This document shows, in pieces, positions 41,401 through 53,277 of a stretch of DNA of 64,000 nucleotides. Position 1 is the stretch's first letter; the number at the start of each line of letters is the position of its first letter. Made by a program: the position numbers and the translations under genes. The stretch lies in contig JASAMV010008361.1 of NCBI GenBank assembly GCA_030248065.1, positions 25,188 through 89,187 on the forward strand, written 5' to 3'. The stretch comes from Rhynchonema sp. JSB1_4. Lineage: Eukaryota; Nematoda; Chromadorea; Monhysterida; Xyalidae. The notes below the pieces were generated by a model. It did no database searches, was not told the DNA's origin, and saw only the letters and a program-made list of their open reading frames with translations.

Positions 41401-44400
41401 GCTGTGCATACAAGCATCCACCTATGTATCCTTCTTTGGTTGGGCTTTTTGCGCTGTTGCTAGCGCAACGTGAGCGCAGAGATTCAACTCAAATGATCTG
41501 AGATCCGAATGGTGGACACTTCAATTAGAATGTTAACGGCAGAGCTGGTACCAAAATAATTGTTCAAAAGGTTTCACAAGGTGACGAGGGAACACTGTGT
41601 ACTTATGCATGTAAACCAAACCCAACCGAAAAAATATACTGTTCCAAAACGTTTCTCCAGGAGAAAATGGAGTACTGCACGGACATTCTGAAAACGCTCA
41701 TGGCCGAACTTATCGAGCGCACCGTTGACCGACGCTCGCAGCCCAAAATTCTGTTCCGCCGATCGGAAAGTGTTGCTGAAAGGATGCTTGCTGCGTGGTT
41801 CACATTCTTGATGCATCGATATTTGACGGTTAGTGACGCACACAAGGCAACGTTTCGTGTTTCATACAACGTTGCGTGTTTACAAATTCAGCATTGTTTA
41901 TACTAGCATTCTATCGCAAGTTGTACGCAGTATGTAGTCATGCTCCGTGTAGTTCATCTTGAGAGTGCGCATCAGCTTACGATATGATGTTTCACCACAC
42001 TGCGAAACCTTACATCACTTTCATGCCCGCTGTCCCACAAAACACAAATTAAAAAAATAGGCCGCATAACTTGTGAAAATTTACAAATCAGGTAATTCAA
42101 TGGTAAATAACGACAGCATTCCATCAAAAACATTGTATTATTATTAAGCGCCCATGGAATCCGTGGCCAGTAATAAGGTAAAAACTACACCGGTGTTTCT
42201 TGTAAGACTGTCGTCGCTCCAGTAAGCAAGCCACCCCCAGTTCGTGTAACGCAATCATCAGATATGACTGAGTGTGTGATATTGTTGCGGTTGACATTAA
42301 CCAAATTTGCCGATGTATTTATTGTCCGGGACGACCTGGAAATACCGTAGTAAAAACGGTATCAGGATGACTATGCATGAACTGATTTGAACCAACTTAA
42401 AAAAACAGCCCCATGAGCAAGAAACTATTTGTGCCGGTCGAAATTTGTGGGACCCGGCTAAATAATTGTCACCACATTTGACACCGGCTAGCACGTTAAA
42501 CAAAAAAACTGGTACTGGATTATCTCGCGCCGGGCGGCTGCTAAGATTGGGGTTAGTCCTTGGCTTAGGCCTACACTAGACCGGGCTTCGGCCTAGGCTT
42601 ACATTCAGGCATAGTCTTAGGCCCACGCCTGCACTTGGGGCAACCATATAGGCCTAAACCAAGCCACACCTAAACTATCACCTTAGAAAACCTGAAAAAT
42701 AAAGACATTTGTCAAAATAACGAAACACTACTAACCCATTCAAATGCGATTGTCTCATGTGACAAAGACACAACTGATCAGGCGAACAGTGATGCAAATG
42801 CTGTTGGTCGCTCTCTGAGTCACGCAGGCTGAGCACCTGATCATGAATACAGAATGCTCGTTTCGTAGTGACCTTCGTACATACATTACATCCACAATTG
42901 GTTGTGAGAACACCATCTGACGAGCGTTATTTACACACTGACGACCCCTGGTTCACCATGCCTGTCTGTCCGTGAAAAATATAGAATACAAAACTGTCAA
43001 TCAAAAAATAAAGTCTTATCATATGTGTTGCGGCAAGATTCGCGGATCGGCGACTGCAGTATTTACCTAAAACGGGAACTTACGTTAAGCAAAGCATATC
43101 GTAACGACCAACCCTGCGCGCACAATTCCTGAAGTCAGAGAAGCGCCAGAAATAGATGAAAAAGTTGACGGATGCATTAATGGTAATGCCTAAAGCGACC
43201 ACTTGTGCTCCATGACGTCTGGGAGTGACGGCCAACACAAGCCAGGGCACACCTGTAAGCAATAAAACATAGCCGCCCCTCATTGGACTGATATAATCGG
43301 GATGTTCTATATATTTTCGGTCATTATGAAGAGGTAGAAGCAACGAAACACACTGTAAATTAAGCCCGTCGGCCACTTAGCGGACTTCACTACTATTCAC
43401 ACGGAAAGGTGAATACGTAAGATGTGATTGTGGATGCAATCTCTGCTGAATCACAGGAACCATACCGTCTCTAACCGTGTAAAATCACGCCGATCGCCAT
43501 TGTGATCAAGACAAGTTTATTCAGCTCCTGCATTCGATGCTTGGTTGAGTCCTGCGAATGATTGATATCGCATAGCCAACAGAAGCTATTTTTAAGTGAA
43601 CGGTCGCCGAAATATTATAACAAAGTTGACACACGCTCTAGCCGTACCCGTAGGACGATGTAACGTCGGCCATTTGTACCGCCTGACAGATGTTTCATTG
43701 TTGGGGATGTCAGGTAAAAAAAGGTTGCAGTTTGGGCATTCAGTGCATTGTGACATGATACCGACACACCATAGCCGCCACTGGACATAATGAATCTGTT
43801 TTAACGTTTGCCGACCGTGTGCGCAAACCAAAGGGTCAGACGGCGGGGGCCGAAACCGACCAGTGATCAACGCGTTATGCGCGCCACAGGCACCACGACG
43901 TTTGAATAGGCAACGAAGTCCAGTAGGACAGAGTACAGACTGTTCTTGGTCTGTCCCAGGCACATTGGGGTAAAGGGTTACTATTATGACTCTTACCCGT
44001 ATCTGGCGGTCATTCGACCTGATCGTATGCCGAGTAACACGCAACAGCGCCACATAGACAGCGAGCTTAACGAAAATCGTCAGCCACGTCACCGCGCCGA
44101 CTGCGACCAGCATCCAATCTTGGAACAAACCCGTACACCCCGGTTCTGTCGGTCGTTGAAGCTGTGCGTAGTTGGCGGCGATTTCCAGCAACCCGCCAGT
44201 CAGCAGTGCGGCAGCGACCGCCAGCGCCCTCCGTCTGTGACGCAGTCCGATGAAATAAACCGGCCATTTAACGGCGATAAGACGATCGACGGCCACATAG
44301 ACCAGCAGTCGATGACCGAGTCTCGTGGCGCACACGGCGGGCATCAGGACCGACAGGCACTCGCATCGGCTCAATGCGATCCGACCGGACGTGTGCAAAT

Positions 44401-47400
44401 AGATGGTGGACTTCACGACCAGCACCCAGACGGATCGTAGCAGGTCCGCGCACGCAAGCAGCCACAGGGCGCTCAATTCGCCCCTCGCTCGCAATATATC
44501 AAAACGAGCGAATAGGTAGAGAATGCTGGTGTTGGCGATGCAACCGATGCAGGCCACGGTGACCACCAGCGATTGAACGGTGATGTTTAGCACGAGGTCG
44601 AATGGCATGAGGACTGCTGCCCCGTTGCTGCTCAGGTTCATATTGACTGGTTGGGTTGATTCGACTGAAAGTGCTATTCATTGGTTATTGCACGGTATTT
44701 GTATGCCTGCCTGTTCGAGGACTGTAAAGCGGTACTCCCCCAACTGGTACACAGCATTAGAGACCTTCGGGGCCTCCAGAGCTCAGGCTTATGTTTAGGC
44801 CGAGTCTGAGGCCCAAACCTAAACCACTGCTGGACATGGATCCACTTACCAGCGGAGGAGTATCAATTAACGTATTGTTCGTAACGCGGGAAACACAGCT
44901 CTCATATAGGTACATCGCGGACAGTTCATAACAAGTACACTTCCTGCAAGTACAGTTGTTATCCTTGACCGCTTCAGTCCCTTGCGACATCGCTAACACG
45001 ATCTGGCATGATCAAGTTGCTGGCGCTGTGTTATATTGGCTGATATTAAACTCGTCAACTCAAATCGCCAACCAAACTCGTCAACTCACGTCGACTGTCA
45101 TAATTTATTTCTCGAGATCACTGCCTTGAGTTGACGGCTTTAGTTGACACAATCTGAGTTGACTACACTGTCAATAATTAACCGGAGTTCTCCGAGTGTT
45201 AAATTGCATATTAGCTGTATACCAAACAGGTGCTTTTGCTGACTAACACTTCAGTACATTTTTACGAGCTGCGCACGGCATAAAGTGATAGTAGCGAGTT
45301 CTGCTGGGGTAGCTTTGTGCGACTGATGGACAACGTTGCGGGAAAAACGTTTTTTGTTTGAAAACATCGTGTCCATATGAAGTTCAATTTCCCAAGTTTG
45401 TTCGCTGAAGTAGTGTAGGGCTTAAGTAGCGTAAGTCATCAGTTAAAAACAGATTCATGAAGAGCTTCGTTCAAGAACAGCAGCCGATGGGCAATTCAAA
45501 CGTTCGATACGCGGAACGATACGACAACAATATTATGGTGTAATCAACACCTAATTTTTGACTGTATCCTAGGCGTCGATTTTTGCGTCGTCAACATTGG
45601 AATTAGCAGAAGAATGAGGGGGTTCCCGTGTCTTCGATTGAAAACTGCATGAAATATGCACATGCACTAATGAGCGCTATGAGAACTGAGAAGAGTGTGT
45701 GACTAAGACGTTACAAAAAAGTCACACGACCCCAGGCACACGCACATACTTAACGTAACCCGGTATATGTACAGTTCCGGGTGCAATTCTAGGCTGAAAG
45801 TTGAAGTCGGGTGCTCGCGGCTTCCTTGTATTAAAACATACATAGGCAGCGCACGCGCAAAACTTCGCTTGCCTTCGACTTCGACTTTCGACTTACTTCG
45901 ACTTTTGCCTTTTGCACGCGCGTGCACGCGACTTCAACTTTCAGCCTAGAATTGCACCCGGTACTGTACATACTGTACGTACTTAATATGTACTACTTAT
46001 CGCAGCTGTCCTCTTAAACAATGCACATAACAAGCGGTCGTTAAACATGGGCACTGAGAATCATAACCGTCCGGGCACCTAATGGTAATGTCCGTAGGTC
46101 AAAATATACGGTAGCACTCAGTATCTTTTCATACCTTGACCGATATCACAGCAGTAATAATGCTTACCACATGAAGTGCGAAGGCGTGAAAACCAAGGCC
46201 GAAGCCGTGCAACGAGTGCATTCATGCAAGGAATTTAGGAGACTGAAATGGATTATCAAAACGAACGAATGGATTTAACAAAATTCTGACCAACAATGAT
46301 TGTTTCGTCTTGCAGGAGTGTGCCGGTCGTCCATTATTCATGCTGTATTGGGCGCTGAAACAAGAGGTCGAGAAGGGGCCACACGATGCCGTTACGCACG
46401 AGGCACGATACTCGCTGTCGGAGGAGAAGCTACTCAGGTATCACGAGGGGCATAAATAAGCCTCGAAAAGCGGTCGCTGAATGCGACTGAGGCCCGGGGC
46501 TTGAAGCCAGAGCTAATTATATAGTCCGTACAATGCGTTCATGTGCCCTTATTGAATAATACGCAGACGGGAGGGTGTGCGCACATTCAAACGGCCTTCT
46601 CCGCACCGCGACACGCTCACTATGCGCAAACGTACCGAACTTGTTATTTCTCTTTATTATTGTCTTGGAGCCTGATTGAGTTTTCTGATCACGGTCCAAG
46701 AATAAAACTTGTGCCCCGGCCTGCTTCAATCCAAATATAATTTGATCCCATGCGAAACATGAGCCCGTCTTATGCTGTTGCAGAGCGCAAGTCGACTATC
46801 ACGAGATGACGCTGTTTGTCACTGCTGACCCGTCGCAGTCCGTGGAAATCCCGGCGCGTGTGCTTGACTGTGATACTATTACTCAGGTTATATGCTTACC
46901 GTATAGTTTTCAACATAGAGCCCCCTAATAAAAAGACCCGGGGGTTTTATTCGGAAACGCTTCAGAATAGAACTCTCGGGCGTTCTATTTGGGGTAAAAC
47001 GTTCTTCAAAAATTGATCCTGTGATTATTGATTTTTACCCACAAAAGTGGGTTCAAATTGGTCTTTTTCGAAGTATCTCCTCAAAACTGTTCAAATGCTT
47101 GATGAAAACGTGCTTTGGAATGCATATATAAAGCGCTTGGGATAACATTAGGCGATGTTGGCAATTAGTTAAAAACGTAGTTTCAAAACCTGGAGGGCTC
47201 TATTCGGGTTCCAAGTTTTTAAAACAGGCCGATTTTCCACCTTTTCCGAGTAGAGCCCTCGAGGCTCTATATGGAAAGCTGCGGTAAATCAGACTATTTT
47301 TTAATTGTGTTAAAAAATAGTTGCCGAACATTATCTTAATTCAGGTGAAAGAAAAGTGCCTGGACGCGCTCTACCGCACCACTCCCTTCTCACAACGGCC

Positions 47401-50400
47401 GTCCGCCAACGACCTGGATCTGGAATGGCGCACTGGGGGTGTGGGTGGAAAACGCAATGTGCTGCAGGTATAATGCACATTATATGTACTTTATGCGAAA
47501 ATATTTCAATATTTGTTTGTTTCCCCCGTTTGATTTGTGATGTCATAGCTCGGTGCCAATGTTGATGCAAGCATGTGACAGAAGGTGACTTGGTCATGGG
47601 ATTTTTTGAATGGATTTGCTGATCGCACTAACCACTTTGTTGACAAGCCTCGCGGGTTTAACTTTCTGTGCCTGCATATAGACGGAAGTCATAAATATTT
47701 AAGACTTTCTTATATTTGCTAAAGAACCGCTTATCCAAGAAGCGGGCCTGGTGATAATCAATCTTTAGGTCAAAATATATCCTATGAGATAACCAAGTGC
47801 TGTTAGGTGCGTCAATGCGTAGGCACCCCTCCAGGATTACGCGCGCATTGAAACCATCGTGTGGCGCCAAGATACTGAAACAATTTCACAAACTTCTCCC
47901 CTTGCCAGGACTACGACAACAGCACCCCAACGGAGCCGGGCGGGTGGAAGAAACTCAACACGCTCGCACACTACAAAGTGCCGAGCAACAGTTCGGTGGC
48001 CCTGGTGCCCCGTCAAGCGTCAATGTACAATCTGTCATTGCGAAGCGAGATTTCGGAGAAAAGCTCGACGTTTTCGCTCAAAAACAGTCCGACGCTGACG
48101 CGGGCGTTCGCGAGACATTCTGATCACAAGGATCCCGAAACTGGCGGTGGGTTACGGTAGATATATCTGGTCACTAAATCTGTAGATACATACCTGCATA
48201 CGCATTGATGTGGTGAATTAACCCAACGTGGTCACAATTGCAATGCTTCTTTCGTTGCTTGCCCGTCTCAACCTGTTTTCACAGATTAGTTGTGCACGAG
48301 CTCATCGTCAAGGCCTTATGCGAGCGTGAAAACAACACCATGGGATACGTACTGTAGCTTGTGCAAACGCACCCTCCCTCATACGGTCGGTTGTCGATTA
48401 ACTCGGTCACAACCCTGATCATCGCCTTTCCCAATCAGGCTGCAAAACGTACCACCTTGCCAAAACCACCGAGCCGATGAATGGTCCAGGCGGACATCAC
48501 GGTCACAACGGTGATCCGAATCCGTTGAACAAACAGCCCAGGGAAATATATCTGACGCGATTGGCTACAGTCAAAGGTTCGTTATATGTATGTATTTAGC
48601 GGGATATTGATGCCGTGCGTAAAAGCAGACCTCTAGCAAGCACGGAACATGTGTTCGACCGATATCGAGCTTGGTGATCGAATATCGGATCGGACCTGCG
48701 TTGGTCACGCGTCACTTTTCGGGCTTGGGATTTCGGCGATTTATTGGTGACAATTTTCTATTGGCCTAAACGTTGTTCACCAGCTGTCCGGCAACACCGC
48801 TTTTACCCTGGCCGGAATTTGTGGAATCAGTGGCACTCAATCACTCATTGCCTTTCTCCTTGCTGAAAGTAGTCGCGTGACCAAGTTTGATACATAAGGA
48901 TCAGTTTGAATTTGCCGTGGTAAAAACCGCAGACGGTTTAAAACGACGACAACATTGTAATATTTCAGGCACAGTGAAAAATTTCATCGAGGATCTATTC
49001 GAGGCGATCTTCGCCACAGCGCATAGAGGCTCGACGCTGCCGTTGGCTGTCAAGTACATGTTCGACTTTATGGACGATCAGGCGCACTTGCATGGGTACG
49101 TGTGAAATTTTGAAGCCGCAATTTTCGACCAGCGTAAAAATCGTTGTCAAGGTCGTTTACAGCTAAAAACTTTTACGCTGATCTTTATTATTGGCATATG
49201 TACCTATATGTTTTGAAATATCCTTCATGCAACAAGCAGTGCGGGTAAGAAGGCAAGACCGGACGACCGATCAGGTCCTGTCGTTCCACCAGATGTTTCA
49301 CATCCCAAATGTGTAGCACCAATGTTGTCGTTGTTGTTGTGCAGGTACACCGACCCCGAGGTTGTGCACACGTGGAAATCGAACGCGCTGCCATTGCGTT
49401 TCTGGGTGAACCTCATCAAAAATCCACAATTTGTGTTCGACATTCCGCGCGCCGACAAAATCGAGGGATCATTATCGGTGGTCGCTCAGGTGCGTTGCGT
49501 TGTGTGTTCATGCACAGTCCTGGCTCTTTATGGTGACATCACCAGGGTCATTGAATTTTGGTGACGGAACGATATTAATCACTGGATCAGCAGGTTTGAG
49601 TAGATGGAACAAAAACTGTCTGGAGCCCTTGACAGAGTTTTTTCACTACTATAAACGAGGAAGACTCGATTCTTATCACGCTGCGGTTGATTGCCTGCCT
49701 CGTTCATTTTTGATTGACGGGGGTGTGCGGTGCATCAGGTCATCGTCAGTGCGAATGCACCCACGCGCGTCACCGTAAAACGCGTGTTGAGTCTCAGAAA
49801 GCACAATGCTGCATGATATTTCACTCACCCTATATAACAAGATGTTTCAGGCGCTCATGGACGCATGTTCGACGCAACAACATCAGTTCAACAAGGCTGC
49901 ACCGAGCAGCAAACTGCTGTTTGCGAAGGACATGGACAGATACAGAGACTGGGTGCACAGGTATGGTGGTTTTGAATGGTCGTAATTCTGATCTCAAACT
50001 CCCGTCCGACCGGTATGGGCCTGCGCTATACATCAGTAGACGCCCATACAAATATGCAGCGATGTTTACATTGCAACCATTTGTTGCTGAAATGTAGGTA
50101 GATCGTTCAATAATTTTCGCCACAGGGTTTCACAATACAGAGACGCACTATTAAGTGGCTGTACTGTACCTACAGGTACATACCATACATTTTTCAGGTA
50201 CTACCACGACATCTCAGCGATCGCACCCATCTCCGACCAAGACATGAACGCATTTCTGGCCGAAGAGTCGCGAAATCACACGCAGCAATTCTTCGTCTAT
50301 TCAGCGCTCAACGAACTGTTCAAGTACTTGCAGCAGTATAAGGTGCGTGAAACATTGTATCTAATACATACTACTTATGGTGGAGCATCGAACTGAGTAG

Positions 50401-50766
50401 AGGCAAAATGAAAGTCAAAAGTATACGAAAAAACTCTACTTCTTTTGTCCGAAAGCTCAGGTAAAGTTCATTTTTATGTGTCATTGACGGGCAAAAGTTT
50501 TAGGCTCAGTTTTAAAGTGTTCCTTGTCTTGCCTCAGCCGCAGGGTTCTGCTCTTTTCTCGTAGTTTTGCTCGGAAAGTGTATACCTCCCCAGTGCGGTG
50601 CCAAGAAACTCCGAAAACTGACACATCACAGAAAGTCTCCTTTCTATTTCAGGATCAAGTCGCAATCGCCCTAGACGAAGACGAGTTCGCGCAACGCGCG
50701 CGTTTACCTCGAAAGTTCGCTGAAATGGTTGCAGTGATGGACGGAGACATGTATGGGGGCAGATAG
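28656..50766 (+). CDS. Plexin (plexin A-like semaphorin receptor), complete, 40 exons
   Basis: Forty exons join in phase throughout and encode 1977 residues, the normal plexin length. Order: an N-terminal hydrophilic stretch and hydrophobic segment, sema domain (about 78-533), three PSI modules alternating with four IPT modules, one transmembrane helix (about 1305-1330), and a cytoplasmic RasGAP split by a Rho-binding domain. Plexins receive semaphorin signals at the cell surface and act as GAPs for Rap-type GTPases in axon guidance and cell migration. The catalytic arginine pair is present ([12 protein letters not shown]1500/R1501), as is the second conserved arginine (LPLRFWVN, R1825). The end (DGDMYGGR) lacks the PDZ ligand typical of plexin B, and segments such as [15 protein letters not shown] favour plexin A. 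Exon coordinates are in the three block entries below. One intron (41829-46315) contains a whole antisense receptor gene. Confidence 0.97.
33578..40265 (+). other. Plexin exons 11-25: PSI and IPT modules, into the transmembrane helix
   Basis: Exons: 33578-33691, 33785-33880, 33952-34117, 34363-34525, 34856-35057, 35376-35469, 35660-35772, 35947-36109, 36481-36702, 37728-37856, 38120-38231, 38485-38614, 38976-39116, 39470-39745 and 40040-40265. PSI cysteine patterns are visible in exon 11 ([15 protein letters not shown]), across exons 14-15 ([14 protein letters not shown]) and in exon 18 ([17 protein letters not shown]). IPT starts are recognisable in exons 19 ([16 protein letters not shown]), 21 and 23 ([15 protein letters not shown]). 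Intron 19 holds an inverted-repeat element (36930-37516). Confidence 0.95.
36930..37516. mobile_element. TA-flanked inverted-repeat element inside plexin intron 19
   Basis: Two arms of about 140 bp (36930-37080 and 37376-37516) are imperfect reverse complements, each containing CGACCGCGCTTGATCTTGGG, GACCCTAATCT and TTGGTTGCTTCCTGATG on one strand or the other. The ends CAGGT/ACCTG are flanked by TA. No transposase is present. The arms carry the dispersed TGATGTTTCAC motif. Confidence 0.85.
42595..42630 (+). repeat. Direct repeat flanking the nested receptor gene, left copy
   Basis: This 36-base stretch starts AGGCTTACATTCAGGC and matches 44785-44820 at 28 of 36 positions in the same orientation. 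It lies in a CTTAGGCCT-rich tract (about 42545-42675). The pair brackets the intronic receptor gene at 43080-44641. Confidence 0.6.
43080..44641 (-). CDS. Rhodopsin-like receptor nested antisense in a plexin intron
   Basis: Three exons join in phase: 44641-43997, 43950-43872 and 43252-43080, giving 298 residues. TM1 has the conserved asparagine ([12 protein letters not shown]37). TM2 has LACAD (D66). TM3 has two cysteines near its start (93 and 95) and ends in DRL at 119-121, followed by [10 protein letters not shown]5 contains [13 protein letters not shown]6 is in exon 2, and TM7 reads [21 protein letters not shown], where NFFIY replaces NPxxY as in some invertebrate peptide receptors. It should be a plasma-membrane G-protein-coupled receptor with unknown ligand. 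It sits wholly within plexin intron 30, opposite strand. The last codons overlap a strong donor (AACGTAAGT), so a further 3' exon is possible. Confidence 0.88.
44785..44820 (+). repeat. Direct repeat flanking the nested receptor gene, right copy
   Basis: Matches 42595-42630 at 28 of 36 positions in the same orientation (AGGCTTATGTTTAGGC at its start). It lies about 145 bp upstream of the nested receptor's start codon. Confidence 0.6.
45054..45165. repeat. Inverted-repeat tract of CGTCAACTCA units
   Basis: CTCGTCAACTCA occurs twice on the plus strand (near 45052 and 45084). GAGTTGACG, TAGTTGACA and GAGTTGACT follow in opposite orientation near 45128-45165. The motif resembles the ends of the element at 52568-52704 (GTGGTCAACTCAAGTGG). 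It is probably a decayed inverted-repeat element; the boundaries are not clear. Confidence 0.45.
46899..47284. mobile_element. TA-flanked inverted-repeat element, CCGGAGTTTT family, copy 2, in plexin intron 32
   Basis: The left end CCGTATAGTTTTCAACATAG and the right end CTATATGGAAAGCTGCGG are diverged inverted repeats flanked by TA (46897-46898 and 47285-47286). Both arms then read into tagagccc/gggctcta with C- and G-runs, as in the copy at 24102-24339. It is non-coding and sits between plexin exons 32 and 33. Confidence 0.78.
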
Positions 50767-52000
50767 CGGATGAATCTTATATCATTGTTAGCCCGTGTCA
50801 GTATTATTGAGCTTCGAAATCGTCTACCTACCGTATCTGCCTGCCTGTTGCAACATTGTACTTTCGTGAAACAACATCTGTGTGCGAAGAAGTGGATGCT
50901 GAATCTGAAAGAAATCTGAATGAAGTGGATTTACTACATTTGATTGTAACAATATAAAACCTTGCGAAGTGGGCGCATAGGAGTGAAACATCAGCCAGCC
51001 TAAATTCAACGCACTGGTTCTTTGTAATGCAGCATAGCCAGCTGAATGATGTTTCCCAGTGTCAAGGTGACAAATTGCCATGTTGTTGAGTTTCATAAGG
51101 ACTCGACAATGCTGGCTAAACATTTCTGGTCTTGCCTCTCATCTCGAACTATCTTTTTTGGCAAGTTTTGGACAGTTTATGATGATGTTTCACATAGTTT
51201 TACTGATAAAGTACACGCGAACACTTTGCCACAATCTTGTACCAACTTTCATCTGCAATGAAACTTTGCTATAGTGTTAGTTGTTTCTGTATAACGCTTC
51301 AAAGCACTAAAAACTTATTATCCATTTGATTTCCTTGTGTTATGAAAGTAAGGCAAGGCACACTGCAACATTGTATTATCCATAATTTTCTTTGAAAACT
51401 TCTTGTCAATGCGGGTATTACACATGAAATTTTAATGCGTCTTTTTTGTTTTCAATTTTTCTGCTATTTTGGATTGCTGAAGCTCAGTTTGTTTTGTATT
51501 TGTTTGTTATTATCGCACTTCAGCGTGTGGTGCTTCGTGTTTTTTCGCGCGCTTGAAAATGCAAACAAAGGTTGTACCCTTAAAATACAGTTGTCCTGCC
51601 CCGAAAATCTGTAATCTTGTGCTATTATCTTTTCTCTGCGCTCTCAGTTACCTAATTTTTCCTGTGTATGCCATTTTTGTTCTGTTCATATCAACGAGAG
51701 AATCTGACGCTGTAAAAATTTCTCAAGAATTTGCGACTTTTTGCTGAGAATGGTACCAATGTTTCATAGCAATTGTATTTTTTTGCTGATTTGATCTGTT
51801 TCGTATTTTCCTGTATGTCTTTTTCGTTCGGCAACTTTGACGATTCAATATTTTCGCTTTCCCGTTTTAGTTCTTTTTTCTTGCGTTGTTGTGATGTGAT
51901 ACACTTTGGGACCGTTTGAGCGAGAGAAGACAGTGTTATTATTGTTCGAAAATGTACTGGAAAATTTAGAAAATAGAAAATAAAATAAACGTTATAAAAA
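50767..52000 (+). other. Probable plexin 3' untranslated region
   Basis: After the plexin stop at 50766 there is AT-rich non-coding sequence with no further matched splice signals. AATAAA-type signals occur near 51978-51986, which would give a 3' UTR of about 1.2 kb. Three copies of the TGATGTTTC/GAAACATCA motif lie at about 50985, 51047 and 51184. The exact cleavage site cannot be read from sequence. Confidence 0.45.
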
Positions 52001-52066
52001 AGGACGGGCCTGTACTATGTATGTATTTTGCTATAAGATGAATAAAGCGCAAAATGTCCTCACGGT

Positions 52067-52149
52067 AACGCAACGTCACTGCCCTTCATTTTCCTGCTTT
52101 ACGATTCAGGAAAAAATTTGACCAATTCTTATAAAGTCATTGTGCGACC
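52067..52149 (+). mobile_element. Half copy of the TTGGTCGCACAATGAC element
   Basis: The sequence from CGCAACGTCACTGCCC to GTCATTGTGCGACCAA matches the right half of the element at 58218-58493 (58406-58493), including CAATTCTTATAAAGTCATTG. No matching left arm is present nearby, so it is truncated. Confidence 0.72.
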
Positions 52150-52567
52150 AATACCGACATAAAGTAGGGGCAATCTGTCTTCAACAAATACCGGCCAAAA
52201 AGTTCAGCGAGTTTCCTGAAAGACCTTAGTAACCTCATCACGCAGGGATATTTACTTGTACAGTACTAGGTATTGAATGCGTTTTTCTTGGTCTGTACAT
52301 TGATGTTGATCCATTGTCGTGTGTCGCCCGCCGCTGTGCCCTAACATGATGTTTCCATGATGTGTCTGTTCTCTGATTCAGTGATCGTCGTGTTTTGTGT
52401 GGTAGGACAGATAGAAGTTTCTGGAACGTTTCCGTGCGGCGAGCATGATCACAAGCAGTGTGAAAACCAAACGTTCTATAAACACGTATAGAAAGAAGAG
52501 ATCCGCCAGCGCAGGGGATACTATTTTCGTGGAGAACAACGCTATTCTTGGTATCCGGTTCATATTA

Positions 52568-52704
52568 CAGTGGTCAACTCAAGTGGTCAAACCACTTCGT
52601 CACCTCATTTCGTAGAGTCGTCAGCTCACTCCGATAGCCAATGCATTATTATTCTCGCGCTCATCTGCAGCTGCTGTAAAGTCGACGAAGTGATTTGACC
52701 ACTG
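52568..52704. mobile_element. TA-flanked 137-bp inverted-repeat element
   Basis: The left end CAGTGGTCAACTCAAG and right end TTTGACCACTG form inverted repeats, extended inside by CCACTTCGTC and GACGAAGTG. TA lies immediately outside each end (52566-52567 and 52705-52706). CAGT termini with TA target sites are typical of Tc1/mariner-derived small elements. No coding capacity. Confidence 0.85.
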
Positions 52705-53277
52705 TAATATTAGCACTTTTGAACAATGGCTGAATGATCTGGTGAAGTCCGGCGATCAGTGCTACATATCTCTTTGTTTCAAACGACAAAACAGACGGGA
52801 TATTCAGGCTGCAAGATGTTCTTGGTTATGCATCATTCTGACCGAAAATAACAAGTTCCAACCAGAGATGCCAATCGGGCCGGGCCGGGCTGAGGTTTAC
52901 CATCGTCGGGCTGGCCGGGCAGATCTTCCCGGCCCGACATTGCTCGAATTTTGATAAAGGTATAAACGTGCATTTTTGGTAAAAAACACGATGTTTTGCG
53001 GACTTGGCTTTCGTTCAAATTTATTCGAATTTGCAAATTTTCAGTTTCGAGCTCTCAAGTTAATTTTCTGTCAAAACCGTGCTTGTCAAAAACACCTTTA
53101 AAAGGCATCAGAAATAGCCAACCCAAAAAAATCGGGCTTCCCGGGGTGTCGGGCCGGGGCGGGGGGGGGGACCAAACTCGATTGACTCCTCCCCGGTGCC
53201 GGCACCAGGTCCAAGCGCCAAAGGGTTCGTGATCGGAATTCCCCTGTGTCTGTTGAAACAAGAAGTTGTGTTCATTC

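Larger units (their letters stand above)
40441..50766 (+). other. Plexin exons 26-40: transmembrane helix and RasGAP/Rho-binding region
   Basis: Exons: 40441-40553, 40692-40811, 40912-40999, 41244-41377, 41661-41828, 46316-46437, 46784-46886, 47345-47467, 47909-48146, 48439-48576, 48969-49095, 49345-49489, 49851-49960, 50198-50342 and 50653-50766 (stop). GAP part 1 includes [18 protein letters not shown] (IP across an exon join) and [11 protein letters not shown]. The Rho-binding domain spans TLFVTADP to [17 protein letters not shown] part 2 includes [30 protein letters not shown] and [13 protein letters not shown] histidine/glycine-rich linker ([13 protein letters not shown]) sits before GAP part 2. 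Confidence 0.96.

Noticed and set aside
42545..42675. Possible telomere-like tract (CTTAGGCCT units)
   Set aside because: The units are irregular, internal to a plexin intron, and do not match a telomeric repeat.
43592..43996. Extension of the nested receptor's first exon frame past position 43997
   Set aside because: A GTAAGAG donor ends the exon at 43997. Splicing to 43950 and 43252 restores TM6 and TM7, while the read-through sequence has no transmembrane character.
43946..44440. 164-codon plus-strand frame
   Set aside because: It is the antisense shadow of the nested receptor's first exon and has no splice or domain support.
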